This document shows, in pieces, positions 24,119-33,834 of a stretch of 64,000 nucleotides of DNA. The stretch's first letter is position 1. Each line of letters starts with the position of its first letter. Both the position numbers and the translations under genes were made by a program. A model generated the notes under the pieces. It ran no database searches, was not told the DNA's origin, and saw nothing but the letters and a program-made list of their open reading frames with translations. The DNA lies in assembly GCF_000235505.1 (NCBI RefSeq), contig NZ_JH379029.1, positions 571,798 to 635,797 of the forward strand. Reading direction: 5' to 3'. The stretch comes from Hungatella hathewayi WAL-18680 (lineage in GTDB: Bacteria; Bacillota; Clostridia; Lachnospirales; Lachnospiraceae).

Positions 24119-25630
24119 TTATTCCCCTCTCCGATATTCATAGGGATTAATCCCATAACGCTTTTTAAATGTAGTTGAAAAATAGCTTACGTTGGGATAG
24201 CCCACCTGCTCCGCGATTTTCTGCACCCGCTCCGAGGTGTGTGACAGCAGGTATGCCGCCTTTTTCAGTCTTGTCTCCGAGAGAAACGCGCTGTAAGTAC
24301 ATCCCACCTCCTCCTTGAAGATGCGGGACAGATACTCGCTGTTTAAGTGGACCTCCTGGGACACCTGCTCCAGACTGATGGCCTCGCTGTAATGCTTTCT
24401 GACGTAATCCATGGCGGCTGCGACTCCTTTGGACAGCTTGCTCTCATCCACATTCTGATAGGACAGAATATTTCTGGCAAAATCCAGTATCTTCTCCTTG
24501 ACCTCCTGAAAACAGGTGGATTGAAGCGCCTCTGTCTTTAAGTCCGCCATCATCCGGTACATCAGCTCGGCATCCTCGTGTCCAAACCGCACATGAGCCA
24601 TCTCCATGGCATCGCAGCAAAAAGCAAGCAGTTCCGGCACCAGTATGGATTCCTCCTCCTCAGACTTATCCATCACTTCTTCCAGCTTCTGATAAAAGGC
24701 GTGTCCGTCCAGCTCATAGAGTTCCCGGCGCTGCCTTCTGTAATATTCTCTCCACTGCTCATAAGTCTCCTGAATCTCTCCCCCGCGCACCGGAGTTCCC
24801 CATGCTTTCACTTTTCCGGAGTAGTAGCCGCAGTTTAATCCGCAGACCGCCTCCTCCACCACGGTTGTCACGTGGGAAAGATTGTCGGTTATGGTGCTCA
24901 CTCCCACCATACATCGATTTTTCGCCCCAATCGATGCCACATAGTCGTGAAGAAGCTGAATCTTCTTCAGTTCCGACAGATTCCGCACCAGATTTCCGGC
25001 CATGACGTAGGTCCGGCTGTCATACTCAAATCCCATCATATGGTGAATCATCGAATTTTCCGGAAGCGTAAATCCCTGCAAAAGCTCCTGCTTCCACACC
25101 GCCACCGCAAACAGGCCGTCGTCCCGCCATCTGATATGACAGTCCCTCAGCTTTCGGATATCCTCCTCCTTCAACGTCCGGTTTCCCTTTAAGATATCGC
25201 TGATGATGGAATGCTGCTGCCCCGTACTCTCCACCTCCACACTGCTGTGGCTTCCGTTTTCCGATATCCGCTGTTCCAGGCGTTTTAGCACCTCCCGGAA
25301 TGTCTGATTGTTCATTTCCGTTTTTATGAGATAATCATCTCCCCCCAGACGGATGGCCTCTCTGGCAAGGTCAAACTCCGCAAAGGCAGTCAGCATAACC
25401 ACGACCGTCTTAGGCGCCAGCTCCTTAATCTTCTTTAACAGCTCCAGCCCCCCCATAACCGGCATCTTAATATCGGTGAAAACCACATCCACGTCCGTCT
25501 GTTTGAACAGCGCCAGCGCCTGCTCCCCATTGTGGGCACAGCCGGCCAGCTCACATCCCGGATTGTTCTGGATACAGTATTCAAGCCATTCACATATCAT
25601 TCTCTCATCATCCACAACCAGTATTTTCAT
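24119..25630 (-). CDS. Response regulator with C-terminal AraC-type DNA-binding domain (YesN-like)
   Basis: 503 aa. Receiver domain residues 1-120 with D7, D8 and phospho-acceptor D53 (VVFTDIKMPV) and K103-type lysine (DYLIKTEM). The long middle region (about 130-390) is the usual YesN linker, and residues ~400-503 form two helix-turn-helix units (ISLEQVSQEVHLNSEYLSRIFKEEVG; VQKIAEQVGYPNVSYFSTTFKKRYG). It pairs with the kinase encoded 4 bases upstream and should activate sugar- or sulfate-ester-related promoters, probably of its own operon and the transporter. Confidence 0.92.
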   Translation of the reverse strand: MKILVVDDERMICEWLEYCIQNNPGCELAGCAHNGEQALALFKQTDVDVVFTDIKMPVMGGLELLKKIKELAPKTVVVMLTAFAEFDLAREAIRLGGDDYLIKTEMNNQTFREVLKRLEQRISENGSHSSVEVESTGQQHSIISDILKGNRTLKEEDIRKLRDCHIRWRDDGLFAVAVWKQELLQGFTLPENSMIHHMMGFEYDSRTYVMAGNLVRNLSELKKIQLLHDYVASIGAKNRCMVGVSTITDNLSHVTTVVEEAVCGLNCGYYSGKVKAWGTPVRGGEIQETYEQWREYYRRQRRELYELDGHAFYQKLEEVMDKSEEEESILVPELLAFCCDAMEMAHVRFGHEDAELMYRMMADLKTEALQSTCFQEVKEKILDFARNILSYQNVDESKLSKGVAAAMDYVRKHYSEAISLEQVSQEVHLNSEYLSRIFKEEVGCTYSAFLSETRLKKAAYLLSHTSERVQKIAEQVGYPNVSYFSTTFKKRYGINPYEYRRGE

Positions 25631-25634
25631 TCTT

Positions 25635-27431
25635 TCATCCCCTGTCTGCACGCTCTATGGCCGGAAGCCTCATGGTAACAGTGGTTCCGATTCCCACTTC
25701 GCTCTCAACCGTCAATCCGTATTCGTCTCCAAAGTTAATCTTAATCCGGTTGCTCACATTGCTGATTCCAATGGAGCGGCCACTCTGGTATTTTCTGTCA
25801 TCAAAGCTCTTTCGAAGCTGCTCCAATTCCTCCTCATCCATGCCGATTCCGTCATCCGACACCGTGATGAACAACATATCGTCCGATACCGATGATTCCA
25901 CAATAATCAGCCCCGGGTCCTCCTTCGCCTCCAGCCCGTGGAAAATCGCGTTCTCCACTATGGGCTGAATCATCAGCGCCGGCACCAGACAGGTTTCCGT
26001 CTCCCGTCCCATATCGCACTCGAAATGTATTTTCTCCCCATACCGAATCTGCTGCAAGACCAGATATTTCTCCGTACTCTCAAATTCTTCTTTTAATGGG
26101 ATGAGCTCCGTGTCCACCGACAGTGTCTTTTTCAGCAAGTCGATAAGCGCCGCCATCATATGGACCGCCTGGTCATTCTTTCCAAGCTCCGTCATACACT
26201 GAATCGAGAAAAGAGTGTTGTACAGAAAGTGCGGATTAATCTGCGCCCGCAGAAAATCCATTTCCGACTTTCGTTTTAGAATCTCCTTCTTCTGAATACT
26301 CTCCATCAGATTGCGGATTTCTCCCGCCATATCATTGAAGCTGTCCTTCAACTGGATGACTTCCTCATAACCGCCAATGTCGCTAATCACGTCAAAATCT
26401 CCCTGGCGGACCTGGTTCATGGAGCTGCACAGCTTTAACACCGGCTTGGCCAGCCGCTCGGCCACATAGTAGGATACTCCGGCTCCGGCAATCAGGCAGG
26501 CCAAAAGAATCGCCATCAGGATGAGCAGAAACCGGTTCATAGGTTTCATAATCAACGCCCCCGGCATTTCCTCCACGATGGTCCAGCCGGTCTGTGGGTC
26601 ATAACAATTGGATAGCAGATATTCTTTCCCCAGTTTTTTGATCATATGGGTCTGATTCTCCCCATAAAGCGTCCGGAAATTGTCTACCCCGATATAATTT
26701 TTGCCCAGCAGGGATTTCTCCTTGCTGGAGACGATATTTCCCTTGCTGTCAAAAATGTAGATGTTGCTGTTCTGTCCCGGCAGTTCGTACAGCTCATATA
26801 AATACTTTTCATCCACATTTACAAGGATTGTGCCGAGTTCTTTTCCGTTCTGGTCCGTAATTCTACTGAACGCGCTGAATACATACCGCTCCTTCTGGCT
26901 GGCCCGGTCAAATTTCTCCCGGAAGCTGCTGATAAAGACGATATCTCCCTGGGCATCATAGCTTTTCCGAAACCACAGCTGATTCTTGAGACCTTCGAAA
27001 TCGTAGGATTCCTCCCCGTTTGAGGAGTAGCGGAATCCATCGTTTCCGATAATCACCACATCGTATGAAAGCCCCACGTCGTGAAACACCTTATCGTATA
27101 TGTCCTTCAGTCCGTCCAGATACTGCTGGGACTCCTCCCCGGCCGCCTCCCCCGTCAGGCAGTCATATACCATCTGGTTGTAGCGGTACAGGTTGGAAAT
27201 CGTAATGGTGCTGTTCTTTATGGAGTTTGACCGCTCCGATATCTGTTTCAGCACATCGAGGCGGCTTTCTCCGATCTGGCTGACCATCATTTTTCTGACC
27301 CCAAAAAACATGACGGAGAATATCAGAACCGATATCACCGCAAAGGTCACCGCGTAGCCCAGGTACAACTGCACTTTCAATTTTCCAAACGCTTTTTTTA
27401 TCTTACTGAGGTATGTTTTTATCTCACTCAC
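25635..27431 (-). CDS. Membrane sensor histidine kinase (YesM-like)
   Basis: 598 aa. A membrane segment near residues 22-48, an extracellular ~240-residue sensor (CACHE-like; TGWTIVEEMPG near its end), a second membrane segment near 287-312, a HAMP region, a His_kinase domain with H401 in QINPHFLYNTL, and an HATPase domain (PALMIQPIVENAIFHG, DDGIGM, SIGISNV). It senses an extracellular ligand and phosphorylates the adjacent AraC-type regulator. The GTG start at 27431 overlaps the upstream sulfatase stop by 8 bases. Confidence 0.92.
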   Translation of the reverse strand: MSEIKTYLSKIKKAFGKLKVQLYLGYAVTFAVISVLIFSVMFFGVRKMMVSQIGESRLDVLKQISERSNSIKNSTITISNLYRYNQMVYDCLTGEAAGEESQQYLDGLKDIYDKVFHDVGLSYDVVIIGNDGFRYSSNGEESYDFEGLKNQLWFRKSYDAQGDIVFISSFREKFDRASQKERYVFSAFSRITDQNGKELGTILVNVDEKYLYELYELPGQNSNIYIFDSKGNIVSSKEKSLLGKNYIGVDNFRTLYGENQTHMIKKLGKEYLLSNCYDPQTGWTIVEEMPGALIMKPMNRFLLILMAILLACLIAGAGVSYYVAERLAKPVLKLCSSMNQVRQGDFDVISDIGGYEEVIQLKDSFNDMAGEIRNLMESIQKKEILKRKSEMDFLRAQINPHFLYNTLFSIQCMTELGKNDQAVHMMAALIDLLKKTLSVDTELIPLKEEFESTEKYLVLQQIRYGEKIHFECDMGRETETCLVPALMIQPIVENAIFHGLEAKEDPGLIIVESSVSDDMLFITVSDDGIGMDEEELEQLRKSFDDRKYQSGRSIGISNVSNRIKINFGDEYGLTVESEVGIGTTVTMRLPAIERADRG

Positions 27432-28863
27432 CCACTTTTGTTTTTTGCAATTTTTCTTTTATGTAATCATCACAGCTGTGGGACGGTTCCCCATGACTCC
27501 ACATTCCCGCAAGCTGAATCTGTCCGGAGCCGTACACAGCTTCCCTGGCCCCGTCAATTTCCGGATTGACGTATTTTAAAAACCATTGTTCCAACTCGTA
27601 GTCCAACTGCTGACGGATAAGGGCGCTGTCCCCCTCCCCGCCGAGAAGCAGATTCCTTCGCTCTTTCGGGTCCTTCTCTAAGTCATACAGCTCGTTTGGA
27701 CCGTAGGGATACCGCTTGATATACTTGTACCTTCTCCCCCGTATCATCCGGTTTGGGCCATATTCATCCATCACGACCACATGCTCGTCCTGCTGGAACG
27801 CTTCTCCCCTCAGGGCCGGCAGAAAACTTCTGCCTGGAAGCGTCTCCTGGCTTCCCCACCCTATCCCCACATAATCCAGCAGTGTGGGCATAAAATCGTA
27901 GGCCGATACCAGGGAATCATTCACCACACCCGCCGGAATGACGCCGGGCTGGCTGGCAATAAAGGGGACTTTCACGGAGGACTCGTACATATTGATGGGG
28001 AATGTTCCATTTCCCTTGCCCCAGAATCCGTGATGCCCACAGCTGAAACCGTTGTCGCTGCTGAATATAACCAGCGTCTCCTCACGGATTCCCAGCTCCT
28101 CAATCTGCTCCAGAATTCTCCCGATATTTCTGTCCATGGCCGTTGCTGCCGCGTAATATCCTATCTGATTGGACCTCAAATCCTTCAGCACCTCTTCCGT
28201 CAGATAAATGCTGTCAGGGTGTTCCTCCTCCATGGGACATGACTCAAAGGGACATTTTTCATATAAATCCGTATATTCTTTGGGGTGATTGTTCAGCCAC
28301 GGCGCATGAGGTGCCGTATAGCCGACTTGAAGATAGAAAGGCTGCCTGTTGGCATACTCTTTCATAAAAGATATGGCGTCATCCGTGATGACATCGGTGA
28401 CATAACCTGGCTCGGTCACAAGCTGGCCCTCTCGATAAAACGGCGCACCATAATAAGGGCCTCCGCCAGACTTGTGCGCAAACCAGTGTGTAAAATTTTT
28501 TTGAGGTACAGAACTTTTCCCAAGATGCCATTTCCCTGACAGCCCACACACATAACCATGTTCGCTCAAGAGGTCCGTGTAGGCCAGCTGCCCTTTCAAG
28601 TATTCTATATCCTCCTGTTTTTTATTATCATCCCTAAGCCAGTCATGAACTCCATGCTGAGATGGAATCCGCCCCGTCAAAAGAGACGCTCTCGCCGGTG
28701 AACATACCGGTGAAGCGCAGAAAAAATTCTCAAAGCGCATCCCCTCTCTGGCAAGTCTGTCCATATTCGGCGTGATAATCTCCTGATTACCGGAGCACCC
28801 CATCGCCCACGCACCCTGGTCGTCTGATAATATAAAAACAATATTTGGTTTTTTATAACTCAT
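27424..28863 (-). CDS. Cysteine-type sulfatase, arylsulfatase/choline-sulfatase-like
   Basis: 479 aa. Formylglycine motif C54-SPAR in SPVCSPARASLLTGR; metal site NIVFILSDDQG; catalytic region GKWHLGKSS; second metal site IFSSDNGFSCGHHGFWGKG. No signal peptide, hence cytoplasmic. It heads the operon sulfatase - kinase - regulator - sulfatase. ATG 28863 follows AAGGAG; the longer frame to 28911 crosses the leader and is unlikely. It differs greatly from the other sulfatase, so two different sulfated positions may be served. Confidence 0.9.
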   Translation of the reverse strand: MSYKKPNIVFILSDDQGAWAMGCSGNQEIITPNMDRLAREGMRFENFFCASPVCSPARASLLTGRIPSQHGVHDWLRDDNKKQEDIEYLKGQLAYTDLLSEHGYVCGLSGKWHLGKSSVPQKNFTHWFAHKSGGGPYYGAPFYREGQLVTEPGYVTDVITDDAISFMKEYANRQPFYLQVGYTAPHAPWLNNHPKEYTDLYEKCPFESCPMEEEHPDSIYLTEEVLKDLRSNQIGYYAAATAMDRNIGRILEQIEELGIREETLVIFSSDNGFSCGHHGFWGKGNGTFPINMYESSVKVPFIASQPGVIPAGVVNDSLVSAYDFMPTLLDYVGIGWGSQETLPGRSFLPALRGEAFQQDEHVVVMDEYGPNRMIRGRRYKYIKRYPYGPNELYDLEKDPKERRNLLLGGEGDSALIRQQLDYELEQWFLKYVNPEIDGAREAVYGSGQIQLAGMWSHGEPSHSCDDYIKEKLQKTKVGE

Positions 28864-28893
28864 GCTGTTCTCCTTACTATTACATGGTAATAG

Positions 28894-28918
28894 CTGCGGC
28901 AAGTCGAACATTTGACTT
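28894..28918. promoter_or_regulatory. Palindromic element shared with the ABC importer leader
   Basis: CTGCGGCAAGTCGAACATTT on the plus strand matches, in opposite orientation, 17 of 20 positions of the element at 22430-22449. Here it also extends to the dyad AAGTC-N8-GACTT (28901-28918). It sits just downstream of the predicted -10 box, so a repressor site or a leader RNA element is possible as well as an activator site. Confidence 0.5.
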
Positions 28919-28919
28919 T

Positions 28920-28948
28920 AGTATATAAAAAATAATTTAAAAAGTAAA
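28920..28948 (-). promoter_or_regulatory. Promoter of the sulfatase/two-component operon
   Basis: Minus strand TTTACT (28943-28948), 17 bases, TATACT (28920-28925). Confidence 0.5.
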
Positions 28949-28957
28949 GCCTTTTCT

Positions 28958-29006
28958 AAAACAGGCCGCCCCCGAAGAAAGCTCCCCTTCCTCCGGTGAC
29001 GGCCTG
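28958..29006 (-). terminator. Compound-hairpin terminator after the MerR-like gene
   Basis: CAGGCCG pairs with CGGCCTG, enclosing a second stem (CCGGAGGAAGG with CTTTCTTCGG), followed by TTTT on the minus strand. Confidence 0.65.
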
Positions 29007-29011
29007 CCATC

Positions 29012-29677
29012 TTAATTTATTTTTTTCCCGCTGCGCCCAAACTTTTTCTTTTTGAAGAACGGCACCTTGGTGGCGGCGGCTTCCGCGCGGCCTTTTCCGC
29101 TCTTCTGGTAGGAGCGGATGGTCTCGTCCAGCTGCTTGAACCGCTCCTCCTCCTTCTCGTCATTGACCCGCATCAGATACTCAAATTCCTTCATCACCTT
29201 GTCCGATACGATCTCTCCCACATCGTTGCTCAGCTTCTCCCGGTTGGCATCCAGGGCTTGTCCAATCACGTGATTCATAATCGTCTGGAACTGCTCCATC
29301 TTCTCCTCATTGATCACAATCTGGGCCTGGGCCGGCTCCACTTTGCTGATTCCCGTCTCTTTGCTGTCCGGCTCGTTCTTGCTGTCCTTCCAGGCCGTCT
29401 TCATATCCTCTTCCATGATATCCTCCGACACCACAATTTCCCCCATTACCCCCGTCATCTTGTCCAGGGCATTCTTAATCGCCTTCAATTGATATCCCTT
29501 CTCCTTCAATTCTTTTATTTGCCGGAAAAGACGGATATGGAATTCCGTATAATAGCGGTGCCCCATCTCGTTTCTCGGAATCTCCAGTTCCAATTCCTCT
29601 TCCCAATATCGCAGGACGTGGGATTCTACATCCACTTTTTTCGACGCATCCGATATTAAATAATGTATTTCAGCCAT
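29012..29677 (-). CDS. MerR-type winged-helix protein with long C-terminal extension
   Basis: 221 aa. Residues 1-75 are a MerR-type helix-turn-helix (LISDASKKVDVESHVLRYWEEEL; HRYYTEFHIRLFRQIKELKEKGYQLKAIKNAL). The rest is charged, partly coiled-coil (about 110-190), and ends in a very basic tail (PFFKKKKFGRSGKK). It lacks the usual effector-binding domain and cysteines, so it is not a metal sensor; the shape recalls RacA-like chromosome-associated proteins or ORFs near dnaB. No target is evident. Confidence 0.75.
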   Translation of the reverse strand: MAEIHYLISDASKKVDVESHVLRYWEEELELEIPRNEMGHRYYTEFHIRLFRQIKELKEKGYQLKAIKNALDKMTGVMGEIVVSEDIMEEDMKTAWKDSKNEPDSKETGISKVEPAQAQIVINEEKMEQFQTIMNHVIGQALDANREKLSNDVGEIVSDKVMKEFEYLMRVNDEKEEERFKQLDETIRSYQKSGKGRAEAAATKVPFFKKKKFGRSGKKIN

Positions 29678-29763
29678 ATCAGTATCCTCTCCTTTGATTC
29701 ACAATATTTGTACTTTATTTAAGTCTATGCCTTGAGAATCAGGATTATGATAAAATACCATAA

Positions 29764-29795
29764 AAAAAGAAGACTTTTTTTCAAGTCCTCTTTTT
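29764..29795 (-). terminator. Terminator after dnaB
   Basis: AAAAAGAAGACTT and AAGTCCTCTTTTT form a 13-position stem with T-rich flanks on both strands. Confidence 0.8.
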
Positions 29796-29825
29796 CTAAA
29801 TTCACTTTCTGAATCAACGATTTGT

Positions 29826-31172
29826 CTACTGCTCATAAGGCTGTCGCACCGCGTTGGCGAACTTGGTATACTGCGGCATCCATACCAGATTGACCGTGCC
29901 GATAGGGCCGTTACGCTGTTTGGCGATAATTACCTCGGCGATATCTTTATCCTCGGTATCTTTATTATAATAATCATCACGGTACAGGAACATTACCACG
30001 TCGGCATCCTGCTCGATGGCTCCCGACTCTCGAAGGTCGGAAAGCATAGGGCGGTGGTCCTGTCTCGTCTCACAGGCACGGCTCAACTGGGACAGCGCAA
30101 TCACCGGCGCCTGCATCTCCCTGGCCAGAGCCTTCAGAGAACGGGAAATCTCGGAAATCTCCTGCTGACGGTTGTCCCCGTTTTTGCCGTTACCGGACAT
30201 CAACTGCAAGTAATCGATGATAACCAGGCTCAGTCCGTGCTCCAGTTTCATCTTCCGGCACTTGGAGCGCAGCTCCGTGATGGAGATACCCGGAGTATCG
30301 TCAATAATCAGTTTGGAATTGCCGATGACACCGATTCCTTCCACAACCGCATCCCAGTCGGAATCTGTCAGGGCCCCCACTCGCAGCTTCTGGGAATCCA
30401 CGTTGGACTCCATAGAAAGCATACGGTTGACCAGCTGCTCCTTGGACATCTCCAGACTGAAGACCATGCAGGGAAGTCCCTTCTTCACCGCCACATTATC
30501 CACCACATTTAAGACAAAAGCGGTCTTACCCATGGAAGGACGGGCCGCAATCAGAATAAAATCCGAGGGCTGAAAGCCCGATGTCTTATAATCCAAATCG
30601 ATAAACCCGGAGGGCACGCCTGTCACCGTATCTTTATTCTTAGACGCCCTCTCAATATTCTCAAGCACATTGAGAGCCACCCGGCGGATGGGCACAAACT
30701 CCCCGGAAGTACGGCTCTGGAGCAAGTCAAATATGGTCTTCTCCGTGTGAGCCAGAATATCCTCCAGCTTATCTTTCCCCACGTAACAGGTGTTGGCAAT
30801 CTCTTCATTTACCTTAATCAGTCTTCTCAGAACTGCTTTCTCACGCACAATGTTGGCATAGGACTTCACGTTTGCGGAAGTGGGAACCGTTGTAATGATA
30901 TCCCGGACGAACTCCAGACTGCTGACCTCCGGAGGCACGTCTTTCTCCTTTAAACGATTTTGAAGGGTAACCAGATCAACCGGTTTCCCTTCATTGAATA
31001 ATTCCACCATGGATTCAAACATCACACCGTACTGGTGCTGGTAAAAATCATCGGCAGTCACAATCTCCGAGGCCGAGATAATGGCCTCCTTGTCCATCAG
31101 CATGGAGCCGATCACCGACTGCTCTGCCTCAATGCTGTGAGGTAGCACCCTTTTTAACAGGGCTTCATCCAT
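29826..31172 (-). CDS. dnaB: Replicative DNA helicase DnaB
   Basis: 448 aa, normal length. N-terminal DnaB domain (LPHSIEAEQSVIGSMLMD), linker, then a RecA-like helicase core with Walker A ARPSMGKTAF, Walker B LVIIDYLQLM and the arginine-finger region SDLRESGAIEQDADVVMF. It unwinds the fork in the 5'-3' direction as a hexamer loaded by DnaC/DnaI-type loaders. It lies 12 bases after rplI, the common gdpP-rplI-dnaB order in Firmicutes. There is no intein. Confidence 0.97.
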   Translation of the reverse strand: MDEALLKRVLPHSIEAEQSVIGSMLMDKEAIISASEIVTADDFYQHQYGVMFESMVELFNEGKPVDLVTLQNRLKEKDVPPEVSSLEFVRDIITTVPTSANVKSYANIVREKAVLRRLIKVNEEIANTCYVGKDKLEDILAHTEKTIFDLLQSRTSGEFVPIRRVALNVLENIERASKNKDTVTGVPSGFIDLDYKTSGFQPSDFILIAARPSMGKTAFVLNVVDNVAVKKGLPCMVFSLEMSKEQLVNRMLSMESNVDSQKLRVGALTDSDWDAVVEGIGVIGNSKLIIDDTPGISITELRSKCRKMKLEHGLSLVIIDYLQLMSGNGKNGDNRQQEISEISRSLKALAREMQAPVIALSQLSRACETRQDHRPMLSDLRESGAIEQDADVVMFLYRDDYYNKDTEDKDIAEVIIAKQRNGPIGTVNLVWMPQYTKFANAVRQPYEQ

Positions 31173-31184
31173 ATGTTACGCCTC

Positions 31185-31631
31185 CTAAGCCTCGACTACC
31201 TTCACGGCCAGCTTGGCTGTGACATCCTTGTGTAACTTCACCGGCACCTCGTGGGTTCCGAAGGTTTTTAACGGCTCCGGCAGAACCAGTTTCTTCTTGT
31301 CAATATCCAGCCCCAGCTGCTCCGTAATCGCCTTGCCAATCTCCTTGCTGGACACGGAGCCGAATGCCCTGCCGTTTTCTCCAGCTTTGATAGACAGTGT
31401 CACGGAAGACTTCTCTAACTTCTCTCCCAGTTCCTTTGCCGCCGCCAGCTGCTCCGCCGCAATCTTATCCGCGTTGGCTTTCTGTAACTTCAAGTCATTT
31501 AAGTTCTTCGGAGTCGCCTCCACACCCAGCTTTTTGGGCAGGATAAAGTTTCTGGCATAGCCCTCATTGACCTTTACAATCTGTCCTTTTTTTCCTAATG
31601 CTTTCACATCTTCCAGTAATACGATTTCCAT
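31185..31631 (-). CDS. rplI: 50S ribosomal protein L9
   Basis: 148 aa, the standard size. N-terminal L9 signature [19 protein letters not shown] and [16 protein letters not shown], then the long connecting helix and the C-terminal domain. It binds 23S rRNA near the L1 stalk. ATG 31631 follows the gdpP stop by a single base; the longer frame to 31655 overlaps gdpP and is not needed. Confidence 0.97.
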   Translation of the reverse strand: MEIVLLEDVKALGKKGQIVKVNEGYARNFILPKKLGVEATPKNLNDLKLQKANADKIAAEQLAAAKELGEKLEKSSVTLSIKAGENGRAFGSVSSKEIGKAITEQLGLDIDKKKLVLPEPLKTFGTHEVPVKLHKDVTAKLAVKVVEA

Positions 31632-31632
31632 G

Positions 31633-33684
31633 TTATGATATGTCTCCCTTCTCAAGCATTTCTATAATAACGGTTTTTAACCGCTCTATGGCTTCCTCAA
31701 TCGTGATGCCGGGGAGCTGCGCTCCTGCGATCGTCCTGTGGCCGCCGCCGCCCAGCTTCTCCATCATCACCTGCACATTGACCTCGTCAATGGAGCGGGC
31801 GCTTAAGTAAATCGTGCCATTATACTGCGACAGCACAACCGACGCCTTCATTCCGTTGATGCCCAGCAGCTCGTTGGCCGCCTGGGCCGCCACGATGGTG
31901 GGGTTCTCCACCCCTTCCGCCGGACACACGCTGATTGCAAAGGCGCCCTCGAACACCTCCGCCATCCGCACCGCCTCGGCCTTGGCCTTGTAATCATTCA
32001 TATCGTCCCTGAACAGCTTGCGGACTCTTGTAATATCGGCACCGCTTCGTCTTAAATAAGCCGCCGCCTCAAAGGTCCTCACGCCGGTCTGGTTGGTAAA
32101 GTTGTTGGTATCGATGACGATACCGGCATACATGGCATCCGCCTCCGGCGATTTGATCTTGATGCCATCCGCGATGTACTGCAACACCTCCGCCACCATC
32201 TCACAGGTGGATGACGCATAAGGTTCCACATAGGACAGTACGGCATTGTCTATAATCTCACTGCTCTGTCTGTGATGGTCAAGCACCACAATGGTCTTCA
32301 CCATGCGAAGCAGTGCCGGAGCATCCGTGATACTGGGACGATTCACGTCCACCACCACCAGAATCGTGTTGGCGTCCACCCGCTCCGCCGCCTGGTCGCC
32401 CGTCAGGAACAAGTCCTCCGGGTAATCCGGGTTATTCATAAACCGCTCCATCATCGGCCGCACCGACGATGTCACTTCGTTGATGACAATATTGGCCTTT
32501 TTATTCAGGGAAGTCGCTATCCGGTAGATACCGACGGCCGCGCCGAAGGAATCGATATCCGACAGCTTGTGTCCCATAATCAGCAGACGGTCTTTGGTCT
32601 CCATCAGCTCCCGGAGGGCGTGGGCCTTCACCCGGGCCTTCACCCGCGTGGTCTTCTCTAACTGCTGGGATTTGCCGCCGTAATACTGAATCTTCTCCGC
32701 ATCCTTCACCACCGCCTGGTCGCCTCCGCGCCCCAGCGCCATGTCAATCGCCATGCGGGCAAAATCATAGTTCTGGCTGTACGTCTCGCCGTTCATGCCC
32801 ATACCGATACTTAAGGTGACCGCCATCTCGTTGCCGATATTGACCGTCTTTACCTCCTCCAATATGGAGAACCGGCTGTCCTGCAATTCCTGCACATACT
32901 GCTGCTTGATGGTAAAGAAATATTTATCCTTCTCCAGCTTTTTCACCACGCCGTTCATTCCGGCAATGTACTTGCTGATTTTACGGTCTATCAGCGCCAT
33001 CAATAGGGAGCGTCTCACTTCCTCCACACTCTCCAGCGCTTCCTCGTAGTTGTCCAGATAGATAAGACCCGCCACCATCTTCTGGTCGTTAATCTCCTGT
33101 CTGTATTTGAGTATCTCCGTCTCGTCAAACAGGTAAATGGCAATCAGTTTCTGTCTGTCGGCCTCCGAGCCCAGCACATCCGTGGCCTCCGCCCCGTCCT
33201 CTTCCATAAGCACCGGCTTCAAATCAATCCTGTATTTGCTCTCCCCGTACTCACAGTGTACGCTGACCGTCTCTTTTAGTTCAGCCAGAGTCTCCTTCGT
33301 CACCTCCGGAAAAAGCGATATCAGGTTCCTGCCGGACCCCTTCTCTTCTTTGGAAATGCGCAGAAACTCCCGGTTCATCCACAAGATACGCCCCGTCTCA
33401 TCCGCCACCGCATAGGGCAGATTCAAATCCGCCAGCAGCTTCTTCTGGACCCAGGCATACTCCGCGGAAAACTCCACAAGCCCCGCCATGAGACGTCTGC
33501 GCTTATACACATAAATCCACAGTGCAATGACAATATAAATCAGCGTCAGGCCGCACATCACAAGACCCGCCGTTAAATTCACCGCACCGATAATCAGATT
33601 CATGATGACAAGCAAAACGGACAGAATCACCGGCCACTGAAGATAGAGTCCCAGCTGTCCTTTTACTTTTATCTTTTCTTTCAT
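31633..33684 (-). CDS. gdpP: Cyclic-di-AMP phosphodiesterase GdpP
   Basis: 683 aa. Two membrane segments (about 14-60), a PAS-like domain (about 80-140), a degenerate GGDEF-like domain (about 175-300), then DHH/DHHA1 domains: [33 protein letters not shown] and the DHHA1 loop [12 protein letters not shown]. It hydrolyses c-di-AMP to pApA and so tunes potassium, osmotic and wall homeostasis. First gene of the gdpP-rplI-dnaB cluster. Confidence 0.95.
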   Translation of the reverse strand: MKEKIKVKGQLGLYLQWPVILSVLLVIMNLIIGAVNLTAGLVMCGLTLIYIVIALWIYVYKRRRLMAGLVEFSAEYAWVQKKLLADLNLPYAVADETGRILWMNREFLRISKEEKGSGRNLISLFPEVTKETLAELKETVSVHCEYGESKYRIDLKPVLMEEDGAEATDVLGSEADRQKLIAIYLFDETEILKYRQEINDQKMVAGLIYLDNYEEALESVEEVRRSLLMALIDRKISKYIAGMNGVVKKLEKDKYFFTIKQQYVQELQDSRFSILEEVKTVNIGNEMAVTLSIGMGMNGETYSQNYDFARMAIDMALGRGGDQAVVKDAEKIQYYGGKSQQLEKTTRVKARVKAHALRELMETKDRLLIMGHKLSDIDSFGAAVGIYRIATSLNKKANIVINEVTSSVRPMMERFMNNPDYPEDLFLTGDQAAERVDANTILVVVDVNRPSITDAPALLRMVKTIVVLDHHRQSSEIIDNAVLSYVEPYASSTCEMVAEVLQYIADGIKIKSPEADAMYAGIVIDTNNFTNQTGVRTFEAAAYLRRSGADITRVRKLFRDDMNDYKAKAEAVRMAEVFEGAFAISVCPAEGVENPTIVAAQAANELLGINGMKASVVLSQYNGTIYLSARSIDEVNVQVMMEKLGGGGHRTIAGAQLPGITIEEAIERLKTVIIEMLEKGDIS

Positions 33685-33834
33685 ATACGTCTCCTTATCT
33701 AAAGAGCAAAGCTCACACGTGCTTATATTATAACATAAAGGCAGGGGTTAGTCTATGGGGACGGTAGGAAATGAAAGAAAAGCCGGATACCCCTCCCTCA
33801 CGGAGGCCGCACCCAGCCTGTCTGTCACTGTCAT

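Noticed and set aside
29012-29677. Metal-responsive MerR regulator
   Set aside because: No conserved cysteines or metal-binding loop, and no metal transporter nearby.
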